Positions 18,492 through 30,000 of a DNA stretch of 56,066 nucleotides are shown here, one piece after another. Within the stretch, counting starts at the first letter, position 1. Every line of letters begins with the position of its first letter. A program made the position numbers and the translations under genes. The notes under the pieces were generated by a model that worked only from the letters and a program-made list of their open reading frames with translations, ran no database searches and was not told where the DNA came from. Where the stretch lies: NCBI GenBank assembly GCA_029266335.1, contig JAQSXC010000005.1, positions 1 through 56,066 on the forward strand. The letters are read 5' to 3'. Source of the stretch: Eubacterium sp. Lineage in GTDB: Bacteria; Bacillota; Clostridia; Acetivibrionales; DSM-1351.

Positions 18492-19811
18492 TTGAGTAAA
18501 GAGATCCGAAGATCGATTATGGCATTTTTATTTATTTTTTTGCTGTTTGTTTTTGCAGTAATAATTTCTGAAAGCATTAACAGCAGCAATATTTTAAAAA
18601 CATATCCTGACCCGGTATCTATAGCGGTGCCGGATGTCGTCACAGTATCAAAACCGGTGCCTGAGGCCTTTGATTTTCAGGAAAGCAAGGTAACAACCTG
18701 GCTGATAAGAATATTTTTAAGCATTGCAGTACCAGCCTTTTTTCTCTTTTCCAGACTTTCAGCAGGTATCAGGAATTGGGCCGGTAGAAGAGCCGGACGC
18801 TGGGTTGTAATGGTTATAATATATTTTGTCTTGTACTCATTAGTTGAGACTATTATTTATTTCCCCATTGATATTTATACAGGCTTTTTCAGATTACATA
18901 AGTATGGTTTGTCCAACCAGACACTATTTCAATGGCTGACAGAACTGCTGAAAAGCTTTATAGTCAATACAGTTACAACTGCAGCGGTAATCTGGATTCC
19001 ATTTCTTGTCATAAAAAAATCTCCAAAGCGCTGGTGGCTGTATTTGGCTCTTCTTATTATACCTTACATGTTTATAGGCTCATACGTACAACCCGTGTTA
19101 ATTGATCCGATTTTCAATGAATACAAGCAGGTGGAAGATACCCAATTATCAGGTAAAATAGATCAATTGCTTGCCAAAACCCATATTGATAATTGCCAGG
19201 TGTTACAGGTAGATAAAAGCAAAGAGACAAATCAAATGAATGCTTTTATGACCGGGGTTTTTAATACCAGGAGAATTGTACTATGGGATACTACAATAAA
19301 TCATTTAAATAATGACGAGGTGTTGGGAGTAGTAGCTCATGAGATGGGTCATTACTTAATGGGCCATATCTGGAAATCAATAGTTATTGGCGGGCTTTCA
19401 GGTATTATTGTTTTATATCTGGTATATAGACTCTCCACATGGTTTCTTAAAAAATCAAACGGCAAGTGGGGGTTTGGCGAACTATCTGATGTAGCAGCCC
19501 TCCCACTCATAATGCTTATGATAAACCTTATGCTGTTTGTGTCGGCACCACTAACAAATGCCTATTCCAGAAGCCTTGAAACCGAAGCCGACAGGTTTGA
19601 GCTGGAGGTTACAAAGAATAATTTTGCTACAGCAACCGCAACAGTCAAGATGCACCAGCAAAGCCTGGCTATGCCTGAACCGGGATATATATACATGCTG
19701 TGGAACTATGACCATCCTACCTACAAATCGAGGGTTGATTTTGCAAATGAATATAAACCATGGGAGAACGGCAAGCCACTGAAGTATCAGAAATACATAA
19801 GGTATGATTAA
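18492..19811 (+). CDS. M48 family membrane metalloprotease (Ste24/HtpX-like)
   Basis: Integral membrane zinc protease, 439 aa, with hydrophobic segments near residues 10-28, 73-90, 104-125 and 155-175, plus two pairs around the active site. The zinc motif HEMGH is at ~283-287 (VVAHEMGHYLMGH) and the third ligand Glu is in SRSLETEADRFE (~363). NQMNAFMTGVFNTRRIVLWD is typical of the CAAX-protease branch. Start: TTG 18492 with GGGAG 9 nt upstream; ATG 18519 is an alternative, and the open codons further upstream have no ribosome-binding site. Oddity: the last codons (Tyr-Asp-stop) are formed by the first bases of the foldback repeat at 19801, so insertion of the repeat set or altered the C-terminus. 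Confidence 0.88.
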   Translation: MSKEIRRSIMAFLFIFLLFVFAVIISESINSSNILKTYPDPVSIAVPDVVTVSKPVPEAFDFQESKVTTWLIRIFLSIAVPAFFLFSRLSAGIRNWAGRRAGRWVVMVIIYFVLYSLVETIIYFPIDIYTGFFRLHKYGLSNQTLFQWLTELLKSFIVNTVTTAAVIWIPFLVIKKSPKRWWLYLALLIIPYMFIGSYVQPVLIDPIFNEYKQVEDTQLSGKIDQLLAKTHIDNCQVLQVDKSKETNQMNAFMTGVFNTRRIVLWDTTINHLNNDEVLGVVAHEMGHYLMGHIWKSIVIGGLSGIIVLYLVYRLSTWFLKKSNGKWGFGELSDVAALPLIMLMINLMLFVSAPLTNAYSRSLETEADRFELEVTKNNFATATATVKMHQQSLAMPEPGYIYMLWNYDHPTYKSRVDFANEYKPWENGKPLKYQKYIRYD

Positions 19812-19979
19812 ATAATAAAACTCCGTTTTAAGGTGAGATATTTTTCGTCAAGACAAGGCGGAGGAAGGCGCAATAATTGCTTTATTGAAACGAAGTACTG
19901 CGAAGCAGTGCTTTTCGACAAGGTCGTATTGGCGGAAAATAGCCGCCTTAAAATGGGGAAGTTATTATTTAATCATGCC
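19801..19979 (+). repeat. Foldback repeat family 1, copy C (MITE-like)
   Basis: About 179 bp with ends GGTATGATTAAATAATAA and (complement of right end) GGCATGATTAAATAATAA. The inverted similarity extends ~45 bp inward (TTTTAAGG and TATTTT match on both sides). The centre has GCAATAATTGCTTTATTG and GTACTGCGAAGCAGTGC, itself a small palindrome. The left end overlaps the last codons and stop of the M48 protease gene. The fold could act as its terminator. Confidence 0.85.
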
Positions 19980-20079
19980 TGAAGGAAAATAATGAACAGA
20001 AGTAGAATAATGTAAGCGGCGAATGGTTCGTAACAAATTTTAGGAATATTTAATAACAAAACAACAAAGGAGATGCATT

Positions 20080-20454
20080 ATGGAATTACTTAAAGGACTC
20101 GGAATTTTAGACACATCTTTTTTGATACCGGTTATCATAATAGCAGTTGTCATTGTGATTATTGCAAAGGTAGCAAAAAGCATACTTAAGCTTGCAGTTC
20201 TGGTAGCAGTAATTGCAATTGGTGTTACAATTTATTTTAACCTTCCCAGTTTTAAGGTTGACAATGGGACGGCAACTTTGGAGTTATTCGGGAAGCAGCA
20301 TACTGTAAGCGTAAAGGATACTAAAGTTATATCAGAGCAAAAGGATGGGGAGACAAAGACTGTTCTGGTTTCAGGAAAAACACGGATTGAATTGCCCTTC
20401 AGCAAGAGTTTTGCTGACAAATTTATAACGGAAAAATTAAATACTGCAAAGTAA
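20080..20454 (+). CDS. Small membrane protein, function unknown
   Basis: 124 aa. Two closely spaced hydrophobic stretches cover about residues 14-33 (FLIPVIIIAVVIVIIAKVA) and 36-54, followed by a soluble ~70-residue tail rich in Lys, Thr and Val (for example VLVSGKTRIELPFSK) that looks beta-rich. Strong AAAGGAGA site 8 nt before ATG. It has its own terminator (20486-20520). It lies between repeat copy C and pflB, with no operon partner. I do not recognise its family; a stress- or envelope-related role is only a guess. Confidence 0.75.
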   Translation: MELLKGLGILDTSFLIPVIIIAVVIVIIAKVAKSILKLAVLVAVIAIGVTIYFNLPSFKVDNGTATLELFGKQHTVSVKDTKVISEQKDGETKTVLVSGKTRIELPFSKSFADKFITEKLNTAK

Positions 20455-20485
20455 TCTTGTATACAATAAACTTTTTTATAAACTG

Positions 20486-20523
20486 AAACCCGCATGATCA
20501 GAGGATTGTGTGGGTTTGTATTT
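20486..20523 (+). terminator. Terminator after the small membrane protein
   Basis: AAACCCGCA (20486-20494) pairs with TGTGGGTTT (20509-20517; one G-U pair), followed by GTATTTTATT. It lies ~32 nt after the stop codon. Confidence 0.6.
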
Positions 20524-20526
20524 TAT

Positions 20527-20652
20527 TACCACAAAAAATTTCTGGTTTAAGCAGCTCTTTTGTGGTATAAATTAAAACAGACAGTTTTGTTTATGTTAAA
20601 GAAGGTGACCGGAATGTCAGCATTGATCAAAGAGAACCTTGAGGTTCCGTAG
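20527..20652 (+). promoter_or_regulatory. pflB leader with inverted repeats and a tiny open frame
   Basis: A 10 bp perfect inverted repeat, TACCACAAAA (20527-20536) with TTTTGTGGTA (20558-20567), lies ~160 bp before pflB and may be an operator. Downstream, ATG 20614 (with an in-frame ATG at 20593) opens a 12-codon frame, MSALIKENLEVP, preceded by GAAGGTGA and ending at TAG 20650-20652; the compact palindrome GAACCTTGAGGTTC (20634-20647) lies in its last codons. It could be a leader peptide or a gene remnant. Confidence 0.35.
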
Positions 20653-20725
20653 CAAAGGACATAAATGCCAAACATTTTGTTCATACTAATTATTCATAAT
20701 AATATTTCAAAAAGAGGTGATTTTC

Positions 20726-22954
20726 ATGGAGGCATGGAGAAAATTTAAAAGTGGCAACTGGTGTGAAGAAATAGACGTAAGAGATTTTATCGTTAGCAAC
20801 TATACACCCTACGAAGGAGATTCGTCTTTTTTGGAAGGGCCTACACAGGATACAACCAAACTCTGGGAAGAGGTGGATGGTCTGCTTACTAAAGAGAGAA
20901 AAAGTGGAGGAGTACTTGATGTTGATACAAAGATAATATCAACTATGACCTCCCATGACCCCGGATATATAGACAAGGAACTGGAGAAGATTGTAGGTTT
21001 TCAGACTGATCAACCCTTGAAAAGAGGCATAATGCCTTTTGGCGGAATCAGAATGGTACTTAAGGGAAGTGAGGCATACGGCAAGAAGATAGATGAAAGT
21101 GTAGTCAAGTTATTTACTGAGTATAGAAAAACACATAATGATGGTGTATACGATGTCTATACCCCTGAAATGATGAGGGCTAAAAAAGCCGGGATTATCA
21201 CAGGGCTTCCTGATGCATATGGTAGAGGAAGAATTATTGGGGATTACAGAAGAGTTGCCTTATACGGAGTAGACAGACTTATTGAAGAAAAGGAAAAGCA
21301 GCTGAAAAGCCTTGAATTGGACTTTATGGATGGAGATACAATTCAGGAAAGAGAAGAAACAAAGAGTCAGATAAAGGCTCTGGAATATCTGAAACAAATG
21401 GCACAGCAGTATGGTTTTGATATATCAAGACCGGCAGATAATGCACAGGAGGCTTTCCAATGGCTATATTTTGCATTCCTTGGAGCAATAAAGGAACAAA
21501 ACGGAGCTGCTATGAGCCTTGGAAGAGTGTCCACCTTCCTGGATATTTACATTGAACGTGATCTGAAGGAAGGTATCCTCACAGAACAGAAGGCGCAGGA
21601 GCTGATGGACCATTTTGTAATGAAGCTGAGAATGGTACGTTTCCTTAGGACCCCTGAATATGAAAAGCTTTTCTCGGGAGATCCAACCTGGGTAACTGAA
21701 AGTATCGGCGGTATGGGTCTTGACGGAAGAACTCTGGTAACAAAGAATTCCTTCAGAATGCTCCATACACTCTACAATCTGGGACCTGCTCCGGAACCGA
21801 ATATGACAGTATTATGGTCAGTTCACCTCCCTGAAGGCTTCAAGAAGTTTTGTGCAGATACTTCTGTAAAAACAAGCTCAATCCAATATGAGAGCGACGA
21901 TATTATGAGATACTACTGGGGAGACGATTACGGCATAGCCTGCTGTGTATCCGCAATGAGGATCGGAAAGCAGATGCAGTTCTTCGGAGCTCGTTGTAAT
22001 ATGGCGAAGGCCCTGCTTTATGCAATAAACGGTGGCCGTGACGAAAAGTCAGGAGTACAGGTTGGACCCGGATTTACTCCTATTGAAACAGAATATCTGG
22101 ATTATGATGATGTAATGAAGCGCTTTGATGCTGTTCTTACATGGGTTGCCAAGCTTTATATCAATACACTGAATATCATTCATTATATGCATGATAAATA
22201 TGCATATGAGAGATTGCAGATGGCACTCCACGACAAGGATATTTTAAGGACTATGGCATGCGGAATAGCTGGACTCTCTGTTGTTGCCGACTCTCTGAGT
22301 GCCATAAAGTATGCAAAAGTAAAAGTAATAAGAAATGACGAAGGTTTGGCCGTTGATTACGACATTGAGGGTGATTACCCTAAATTCGGCAATAATGACG
22401 ACCGTGTGGATAATATTGCTGTTATGCTGGTAAAAAGGTTCATGGAGAAACTGGAGAAGCAGAGGACATACAGACATTCAGTACCAACCTTATCAGTTCT
22501 GACCATTACATCAAATGTTGTTTATGGTGCAAAAACAGGTAACACTCCTGACGGAAGAAAAGCCGGAGAACCTTTCGGGCCTGGTGCAAACCCAATGCAT
22601 GGCAGAGATCTGAATGGTGCCCTTGCAGTACTGAAGTCCATTGCAAAACTGCCTTACCAGTTTGCACAGGATGGTATTTCATATACCTTCTCTATTATTC
22701 CAAAAGCACTGGGTAGGGATGAGGATACAAGGATAAGCAATCTGTCATCGTTGCTTGATTCCTACTTCAAAGAAGGGGGACATCATATCAATATTAATGT
22801 ATTTGAAAGGGAGATGCTCCTGGATGCCATGGAACATCCTGAAAAGTATCCTCAGCTGACAATAAGAGTTTCCGGATATGCTGTAAACTTTATCAAGCTG
22901 ACAAGAGAACAGCAGCTGGATGTTATAAACAGAACAATTCATGAGAATATATAA
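20726..22954 (+). CDS. pflB: Pyruvate formate-lyase (formate C-acetyltransferase)
   Basis: Glycyl-radical enzyme that converts pyruvate and CoA to acetyl-CoA and formate under anaerobic conditions. The catalytic cysteine pair is at residues 406-407 ([14 protein letters not shown]) and the radical glycine is Gly717 in the C-terminal RVSGYAVNF; the 742-aa length is that of true pyruvate formate-lyases. [15 protein letters not shown] and [20 protein letters not shown] are further family signatures. Start ATG 20726 has GAGGTG (20714-20719) 6 nt upstream; the GTG at 20717 is rejected because it overlaps that site. Its activase gene follows 155 nt later. The pair marks mixed-acid fermentation and formyl-unit supply for one-carbon metabolism. 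Confidence 0.97.
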   Translation: MEAWRKFKSGNWCEEIDVRDFIVSNYTPYEGDSSFLEGPTQDTTKLWEEVDGLLTKERKSGGVLDVDTKIISTMTSHDPGYIDKELEKIVGFQTDQPLKRGIMPFGGIRMVLKGSEAYGKKIDESVVKLFTEYRKTHNDGVYDVYTPEMMRAKKAGIITGLPDAYGRGRIIGDYRRVALYGVDRLIEEKEKQLKSLELDFMDGDTIQEREETKSQIKALEYLKQMAQQYGFDISRPADNAQEAFQWLYFAFLGAIKEQNGAAMSLGRVSTFLDIYIERDLKEGILTEQKAQELMDHFVMKLRMVRFLRTPEYEKLFSGDPTWVTESIGGMGLDGRTLVTKNSFRMLHTLYNLGPAPEPNMTVLWSVHLPEGFKKFCADTSVKTSSIQYESDDIMRYYWGDDYGIACCVSAMRIGKQMQFFGARCNMAKALLYAINGGRDEKSGVQVGPGFTPIETEYLDYDDVMKRFDAVLTWVAKLYINTLNIIHYMHDKYAYERLQMALHDKDILRTMACGIAGLSVVADSLSAIKYAKVKVIRNDEGLAVDYDIEGDYPKFGNNDDRVDNIAVMLVKRFMEKLEKQRTYRHSVPTLSVLTITSNVVYGAKTGNTPDGRKAGEPFGPGANPMHGRDLNGALAVLKSIAKLPYQFAQDGISYTFSIIPKALGRDEDTRISNLSSLLDSYFKEGGHHININVFEREMLLDAMEHPEKYPQLTIRVSGYAVNFIKLTREQQLDVINRTIHENI

Positions 22955-23049
22955 GCAAGTGAATAGAGTAAGTAAAGATAGTAATAATGGATAGCAGTTT
23001 ATGATAGTTGTTCAAGGTAGAAATTAAACATAAAAGTGATAGTATGTAT

Positions 23050-23089
23050 GGTGAAAAGTAAAAGTGAAGTTTACTATTTACTTTTCACC
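23050..23089 (+). promoter_or_regulatory. Strong hairpin between pflB and pflA
   Basis: A 13 bp perfect stem, GGTGAAAAGTAAA (23050-23062) with its complement (23077-23089), and a 14 nt loop, but no T-run after it (AAAGAAAGG follows). It lies ~20 nt upstream of the pflA start. It may protect pflB mRNA after processing or reduce pflA translation so that the activase is made at a lower level. Confidence 0.5.
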
Positions 23090-23109
23090 AAAGAAAGGGG
23101 GGTGATTTT

Positions 23110-23835
23110 ATGGAAACTAAAGGAAGGGTTCATTCTTTTGAGACATTTGGAACAGTTGATGGTCCGGGCATCAGATTCATAGTTTTTTTAAAGGGCTGTC
23201 CTTTACGTTGCAAATATTGCCACAACAGAGATGCCTGGAGCTCGGAAGGGGCTAAATTATATACTCCCGACGAAATTATCACTGAAGTAAAGAAATACAG
23301 GAATTTTATAGATTCATCACACGGCGGAATTACTGTGAGTGGTGGAGAACCATTAATTCAACCGGAGTTTCTGAAGGAACTTTTTAAAAAATGTAAAGAG
23401 GAAGGTATTCATACTGCTGTAGACACCTCCGGATACGTGAATCTGGAAGATGTCAAGGAGGTTCTTGAGTATACCGATCTTGTTCTGCTGGACTTGAAGC
23501 AGGCCAATGCCGAGAAGCACAAGGTGCTGACGGGTGTTGAAAACGACAGGATAAAGCTCTTTACTCAGTATCTGAGCGATATTGATAAACCTGTATGGAT
23601 AAGATATGTACTGGTACCGGGACATACTGATGACGAAGAGGATTTGATGGCGGCACACGAGTATCTGAAGAATTTTAAGAATATAGAGAAAATTGAGGTT
23701 CTTCCTTACCATACCCTGGGGAAAGAAAAGTGGGAAAAACTCTGTCTTGAATATCCTCTTGAAGGAGTACCAACACCTTCAAAAGAAGAAGTAGAAAAAG
23801 CAAAAAATATATTGACTATGGGCTTTTTAAAATAA
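23110..23835 (+). CDS. pflA: Pyruvate formate-lyase activating enzyme
   Basis: Radical-SAM enzyme that abstracts the hydrogen from the radical glycine of PflB. The [4Fe-4S] motif CxxxCxxC is at residues 30, 34 and 37 in KGCPLRCKYCHNRD, followed by GGITVSGGEPLIQPEF (SAM-binding GGEP), HTAVDTSGY and LDLKQANAEKHKVLTG. Length 241 aa is standard; the extra ferredoxin-like insert of other activases is absent. The start has a strong AAAGGGGGGTGA site. It follows pflB and acts on it. Confidence 0.97.
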   Translation: METKGRVHSFETFGTVDGPGIRFIVFLKGCPLRCKYCHNRDAWSSEGAKLYTPDEIITEVKKYRNFIDSSHGGITVSGGEPLIQPEFLKELFKKCKEEGIHTAVDTSGYVNLEDVKEVLEYTDLVLLDLKQANAEKHKVLTGVENDRIKLFTQYLSDIDKPVWIRYVLVPGHTDDEEDLMAAHEYLKNFKNIEKIEVLPYHTLGKEKWEKLCLEYPLEGVPTPSKEEVEKAKNILTMGFLK

Positions 23836-23878
23836 TAACACACGATATATTCATCATAAATAAAAATATTATTACAAT

Positions 23879-24007
23879 AGTACTAAATTTTCGGAATTTG
23901 GGGCAACATAATAGTGAATCTCTTTATATTTAGCCTGTTAGGCTTTTATGAATACAGACCACTTTAGATTTCCTTAGAGATTCATGAAGGTTTAGTACTT
24001 TTTTGTT
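23879..24007 (+). terminator. Multi-stem structured region before the glucan synthase gene
   Basis: Three nested inverted repeats: outer AGTACTAAA (23879-23887) with TTTAGTACT (23991-23999), middle TGAATCTCT (23915-23923) with AGAGATTCA (23976-23984), inner AGCCT (23932-23936) with AGGCT (23940-23944). A T-run (TTTTTTG) follows the outer stem. It could be a large terminator for pfl or a leader/attenuator for the next gene. I do not recognise a known riboswitch class. Confidence 0.5.
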
Positions 24008-24039
24008 CAAAAAATTTTTATAAATGGTGATATACATAT

Positions 24040-27000
24040 ATGAATATATCAATATTTCTAATTTTAATCTTACTGATAGCTATATTAACTGCTTTGATAA
24101 TCTGGATTAACAAACGTTCCTCTTTTGAGTTTCAAATAGAGGATATTGTTTTATGCAACGATGAACTGGAAAGACATGCAGAGGAAATGGCTAAATCCCA
24201 GGTGACGGCTACTGGCAGACATAGCATAAAGCAGGTTACAAAACGTGTAGAAGCCAAATTTCAAGCTATTCTTCAAATCTATGAAAATTTGAATATGGAT
24301 GCATCGGCAGCTTTTCCTATTCCGCCTGCGGCAGAATGGTTACTGGATAATTTTTATATAATAGAGGAACAAAAAAATATCACAGTAAAAGAGCTGAATG
24401 AGATAAGAAAAGCTGTTCCGGTTGTATCCGAGGGGACCTACGCCGGTTACCCCAGAATTTACTCAATTGCTGTAGAAATTGTGTCCCATGTCGACGGAAA
24501 TGCAACTGAAAAGATAATTCGTGATTTCATTACCGCCTACCAGAGATATACCTTTCTCTCAATTGAAGAGCTCTGGATGCTGACTTTGATGGTGAAAGCG
24601 GCATTGCTGGAAAAACTGTGGGTAGTATGTGAGAAAATGAGTGCTACACGCCGTGACTGGTACAAAGCTCAGGAAATGGTGGGCTTAATTAAAAATTTTG
24701 ATCAGGATTGTGATGCCTTTAAAGAACGGATAAATGGGCTGGAAGACTTATCGCCCGCTTTTGTGGAATACATGATAAGGAAGTTGAGGAAAGAAGGCGC
24801 CAAGACTCTCTGGATGATTGATTGTATGGACAGCATTTTGGTTCAGAAAAGTGCCAATACTGACAGCTATATATCCATTGATCACCATAATCAGGCTGTT
24901 ACACAGGTTTCCATAGGAAATGTGATAAACAGTCTGCGCTCTTTAACCGGCTATGACAGTACAGTTTTATTCGAGAGCCTGAGCGAAGTGGAAAGAATAC
25001 TGAAACAGGATCCCTCGGGAGTATATCCCCAGATGGATTTCAACTCGAGAAACTATTATAGAAATATAATAGTCAAGCTTGCTGAAAAATACAAAACTAC
25101 CGAAATCAATATTGCAAGGCTGAGCTATGAGTATGCAAAAGAGGCATATGAGGCTGATAATAATAGTGCACCGACAGATCACGTGGGTTTTTATCTGATT
25201 GGTAAGGGGCAAAGCAGACTATTCCGGGAGTTTAACAGGAAATCCGGAGAGACTGATGAGAGCATCCCATTCATCAAACGAAATTCTATAGTATTATTTA
25301 TTACAGCCATAATATTGCTGTCGGTTTTGATCGGGGCATTGCCTTTTATATACAGTTTTTCGCGTGAAAGAGGTATTTCACTTCTTATAGTGTTGATTTT
25401 GGGAATACTTGGTCTTGTCCCTGCGAGTGAAATAGCATCCTCCATAGTTAACAGCCTAATCAGCCGCTTTGTCAATCCTGCACGTTTTCCAAAACTTGAG
25501 CTTAAGGATGGGATTCCTGAGGAACTTTCAACTATGGTAATAGTGCCTACACTTATTCCCAATGTTAAGAGAACTCTGGACCTGATAAATAACCTGGAAG
25601 TATTTTATCTGGCAAACAGGGGAGAGAACATTTATTTTTCTCTGGTGGGTGACTTTAAAGACGCAGGTGAAGAGATAGTTTCGGAGGACAATGCCATAAT
25701 CGGCAGTGCAATTGAGAGAATATCCCAGCTGAATAAAAAATATGCTTCAGATGAAAAACCTGTCTTCTTCTTCCTTTGCAGAAAGAGACAGTTTAATGAT
25801 AAACAGAACAAATGGATGGGCTGGGAGAGAAAAAGAGGTGCAATAATCGAATTTAACAGATTACTGCGCGGCAACCATAATACCAGCTATGTGCACAGCA
25901 GTGTCAAGCCTGAAGACATACCAAAGGTTAAATATGTCATAACACTGGATGCAGATACCCAGCTGCCGCTGGAAGCAGCCAAACAGTTGGTTGGAACCAT
26001 TGCACATCCGATGAACCAGGCTGTTTATGACGCTGAAAAAGGCCTGGTTACCGAGGGCTATGGCATACTTCAGCCCAGAATTGATGTAAATATTGAGAGT
26101 GCCGGTGTGTCTGCTTTTACAAAAATATTTGCCGGCCAGGGAGGAATAGATCCTTATACTACAACAGTTTCAGATGTATATCAGGATGCCTTCGGAGAGG
26201 GTATTTTTACGGGTAAGGGGATATATGATGTGGATATATTTCAGCAGACGCTGGATGGTATCATCCCTGAAAATACTGTTTTAAGCCATGATTTGCTTGA
26301 GGGCAGCTATCTGAGAACCGGACTTGTCACCGATATTGAGCTGATTGATGGTTATCCCTCAAAATATAATTCCTTTATGATGAGGCTTCATCGCTGGACA
26401 AGAGGAGATTGGCAGCTGCTGCCCTGGCTGCTGGAAAAAAACCAGCTGTCATGTCTTTCCAAGTGGAAGATGTTTGACAATTTAAGAAGAAGCATTGTTT
26501 ATCCTGCAATAGCCATAATATTGTTATTGAGCCTGTTTTTATTGCCTCAAAGCAGCAATGCCTGGGTTTGGTTAAGCTTGCTTTCCCTGTGTGCACCGAT
26601 TTTCAGCTATTTTGTATACCTCATATTTGTAGGAGACTATCGAATTTATGTAGCAAAAAGAAGTGCTACCATAATAACCGGATTTTATGCAATTCTGCTG
26701 CAGGTGGGATTGATGCTGTCATTTGCACCATATCAGGCATATCTGATGGCAGATGCCATTATTAAAACACTGTACAGAGTCCTCTCATCAAAGAAAAATC
26801 TGCTTGAATGGGTTACTGCCGCAGATATGGAGCTTGCGCTGAAAAGTGATTTATCCGGCTATTACAGGAGGATGTGGATTTCTCCTGTATATGGTGCTTT
26901 AATTTTAATTCCGGGTATATATATATATCAGGGTTATTTCTGGTTGACTGCAGCAGGCTTTATCATATGGCTGTTAGCACCCTGGACGGCTTACCACATA

Positions 27001-30000
27001 AGCAAGCCTTCAAATAATGAACCTGAAAAGCTGTCAGACGAAAAAGCCAGGGAACTAAGACTGCTTGCAAGAAAAACCTGGTGTTATTTTGACGAATTTG
27101 CCGGTCCCGAAGAAAATTACCTGCCTGCTGACAACTATCAGGAGGAACCTTTCAAAGGTGCTGCCCACCGTACCTCACCCACTAATATCGGGTTATTGAT
27201 GGTAGCACATCTTGCTGCAAGAGATATGGGATATATCAACACTCTGGATCTTGTGGAAAGGATAACAAATACTGTAGACACAATTGACAAAATGCAGAAG
27301 TGGAACGGCCATTTGTATAATTGGTATAATACAACAAACCTTGAAGTATTGCGGCCGAAGTTTGTGTCCACTGTGGACAGCGGGAATTTCGCAGGCTATC
27401 TGATGGTATTGGAGGAAGGCCTTGGACAGTATGGGAATAAACCCATATATGGAACTGAAAATCTTGATGGACTTTTTGATTTACTGGAATTGTGCAATAG
27501 AGAGATAAAGGTGGATAAACCATACTTTGAAATAGAGATTTTAAGAAAGCTGGCCTTTAATAATGAAATCACTGGTGAAACAGGCGGTGATAATCAGACG
27601 GGGAATAGCTCCAATAAATTAATAGAGAGCAGTTATGTTCAGTTATATACTACTATATCAAAGTACTTGAACGAGCTTTCAGAAGATAATAGAAAAGGGT
27701 ATTGGATTAACAAACTTTCCGAAGCGATGGATAGTTACCGCGGCTTATATGCCAAATATGGCCAGGCTGTATTTGACAGGCTCAATAATATAGAAGAATT
27801 TCAACACCAATCGGATAATTTGAGAAAAAGGATTAAGTCGGTTATTGACGCTATGCATTTTAAAAGCTTATATGATGCCAGACGAAACCTGTTTGCCATT
27901 GGATATGATGTTGAAGAAGGACATCCAAGTAAATCATATTACGATCTGTTTGCATCTGAAGCCAGACAAACCAGCCTTATTGCCATAGCAAAAGGAGAGG
28001 TAAATAAACAGCATTGGTTCAAACTGGGACGGAAATTGACCAGGGTCGACGGAGAAAAAGGCCTTGTGTCCTGGACCGGTACAATGTTTGAATACCTAAT
28101 GCCCAGGCTGTTAATCAAGAGCTACCCCAATACCTTGATAGATAGGACCTACCGCTTTGTTGTCAATACACAGATTAAGTACGGACAGAGCAAAAATATC
28201 CCCTGGGGAATTTCAGAGTCCTGCTATCATGCGTTTGATATTGCCCTGAATTATCAGTACAGAGCCTTTGGCGTTCCCTACCTGGGACTTAAGAGAGGCT
28301 TGGTAAATGACCTTGTAATAGCACCATATGCAACTATTATGGCAATTGATATAGCTCCGCAGGAGTGCTGTGACAATATAGAACAATTCCGGGATTTAGG
28401 TGCGGAAGGGCAGTTTGGTCTGTATGAGGCACTGGACTTTACTCATACAAGGCTTAACGAAGGCCAGAAGTGTGCTATTGTCAAAAGTTATATGGTACAT
28501 CACCAGGGTATGAGTATGCTGGCATTTGTCAACTACTTCAAGCACAACATCATGCAGGCACGTTTCCATATGAATCCTCAGATAAAAGCAGTTGATTCAC
28601 TTATTCAGGAAAAATTCCCAGCCCATGTTTTGATTTCAAAAGAACATCGGGAACAGCCCCTGTTCACATATAGAAAGCAGCCAAATTCAGATGAGACTAT
28701 TATAAGAAGTTATACGAAATTCTCAACAGTACCAAATCTGCATTTGTTGACCAATGGCAGCTATAATGTGATGCTGACCGATAGGGGAAGCGGTTTTGCC
28801 AGATGCCATTCACTGGCGGTTTACAGATGGTCAAATGACTATATGGCAACCAGTGGTGCCTTCATATATCTTAGAAATGTTAATTCAAATGACTTCTGGT
28901 CCACCACGTATAACCCGACAAATACTCAGCCTGAGTCCTACAAGGTGATATTTTCGCCACATAAGGCTGAATATATCAGAAGAGAAGGAAATATCGAAAC
29001 CAATACCGAGGTACTTGTCAGCGCAGAGGATAATACTGAAATCAGAAGAGTAAGTATTCATAATCACAGCAGCGCAAAGAGAGTTGTGGAACTGACAAGC
29101 TATATGGAGGTGGTTCTGATTCAGCCTGAATCAGACAGTGCACACCCTGCCTTCAGTAAGCTTTTTGTAAAAACCGAATATATAAATGAGTATAACGGCC
29201 TGCTGGCCATGAGAAGAAAAAGAGATGATGTCAAGCAGACAGTTTGGGGCTACCATACTGTTTCTACAAACGGAGTCCAGCAGGGTAATATTGGATATGA
29301 AACAGACCGGTCGCAGTTTATAGGAAGGAACAGAAATCTATCCATGCCAAAAGCCATGGAGCCGGATCAACCGCTTTCCAACTCTGTAGGACCTGTACTG
29401 GACCCTGTTTTCAGCTTGAGAATAAGAGTTTGCATAGATCCCGGAGAAACTGCCATTGTAAACTTCTGCATTGGTACCTGTGATACCAGACGGATAGCGC
29501 TGGATATGCTTGAGAAATACAGTGATGTCGGTGCCACTGACAGGGTTATAGAGATGGCATGGACCAGAAGCTTGGTTGAAGCCGGCTTTATCAATATAAG
29601 CGGCAATGACGAACGCGCATACTTCAAGCTGCTTCCAAAGCTTCTCTATGGAACTGACAGGAGAAGTCAGGCGCAGTACATTATCCGGAATAACCTGAGT
29701 CAGTCTGATCTCTGGCCCTTTGGAATTTCTGGGGATTTACCCATGGTACTTCTTACAGTCCAGAGCCGGGACAGCTTTGAAGAGATCAGATGGGTTTTAA
29801 AACTCCATGATTTTATGAGGCTCAAGGGTATTATATTTGATCTGGTAATTTTGATTACAGATGAAGAATCCTATATTCAGCCTGTTTTTGAGATGATACG
29901 GGACCTGTCTGTTTCAGGCCGTTCCTGCGACCTTTTGGACAGAAGGGGAGGAATATTCATAAGAAATGTAAGACAGATGAATCCGGAACAGCGAAATTTG

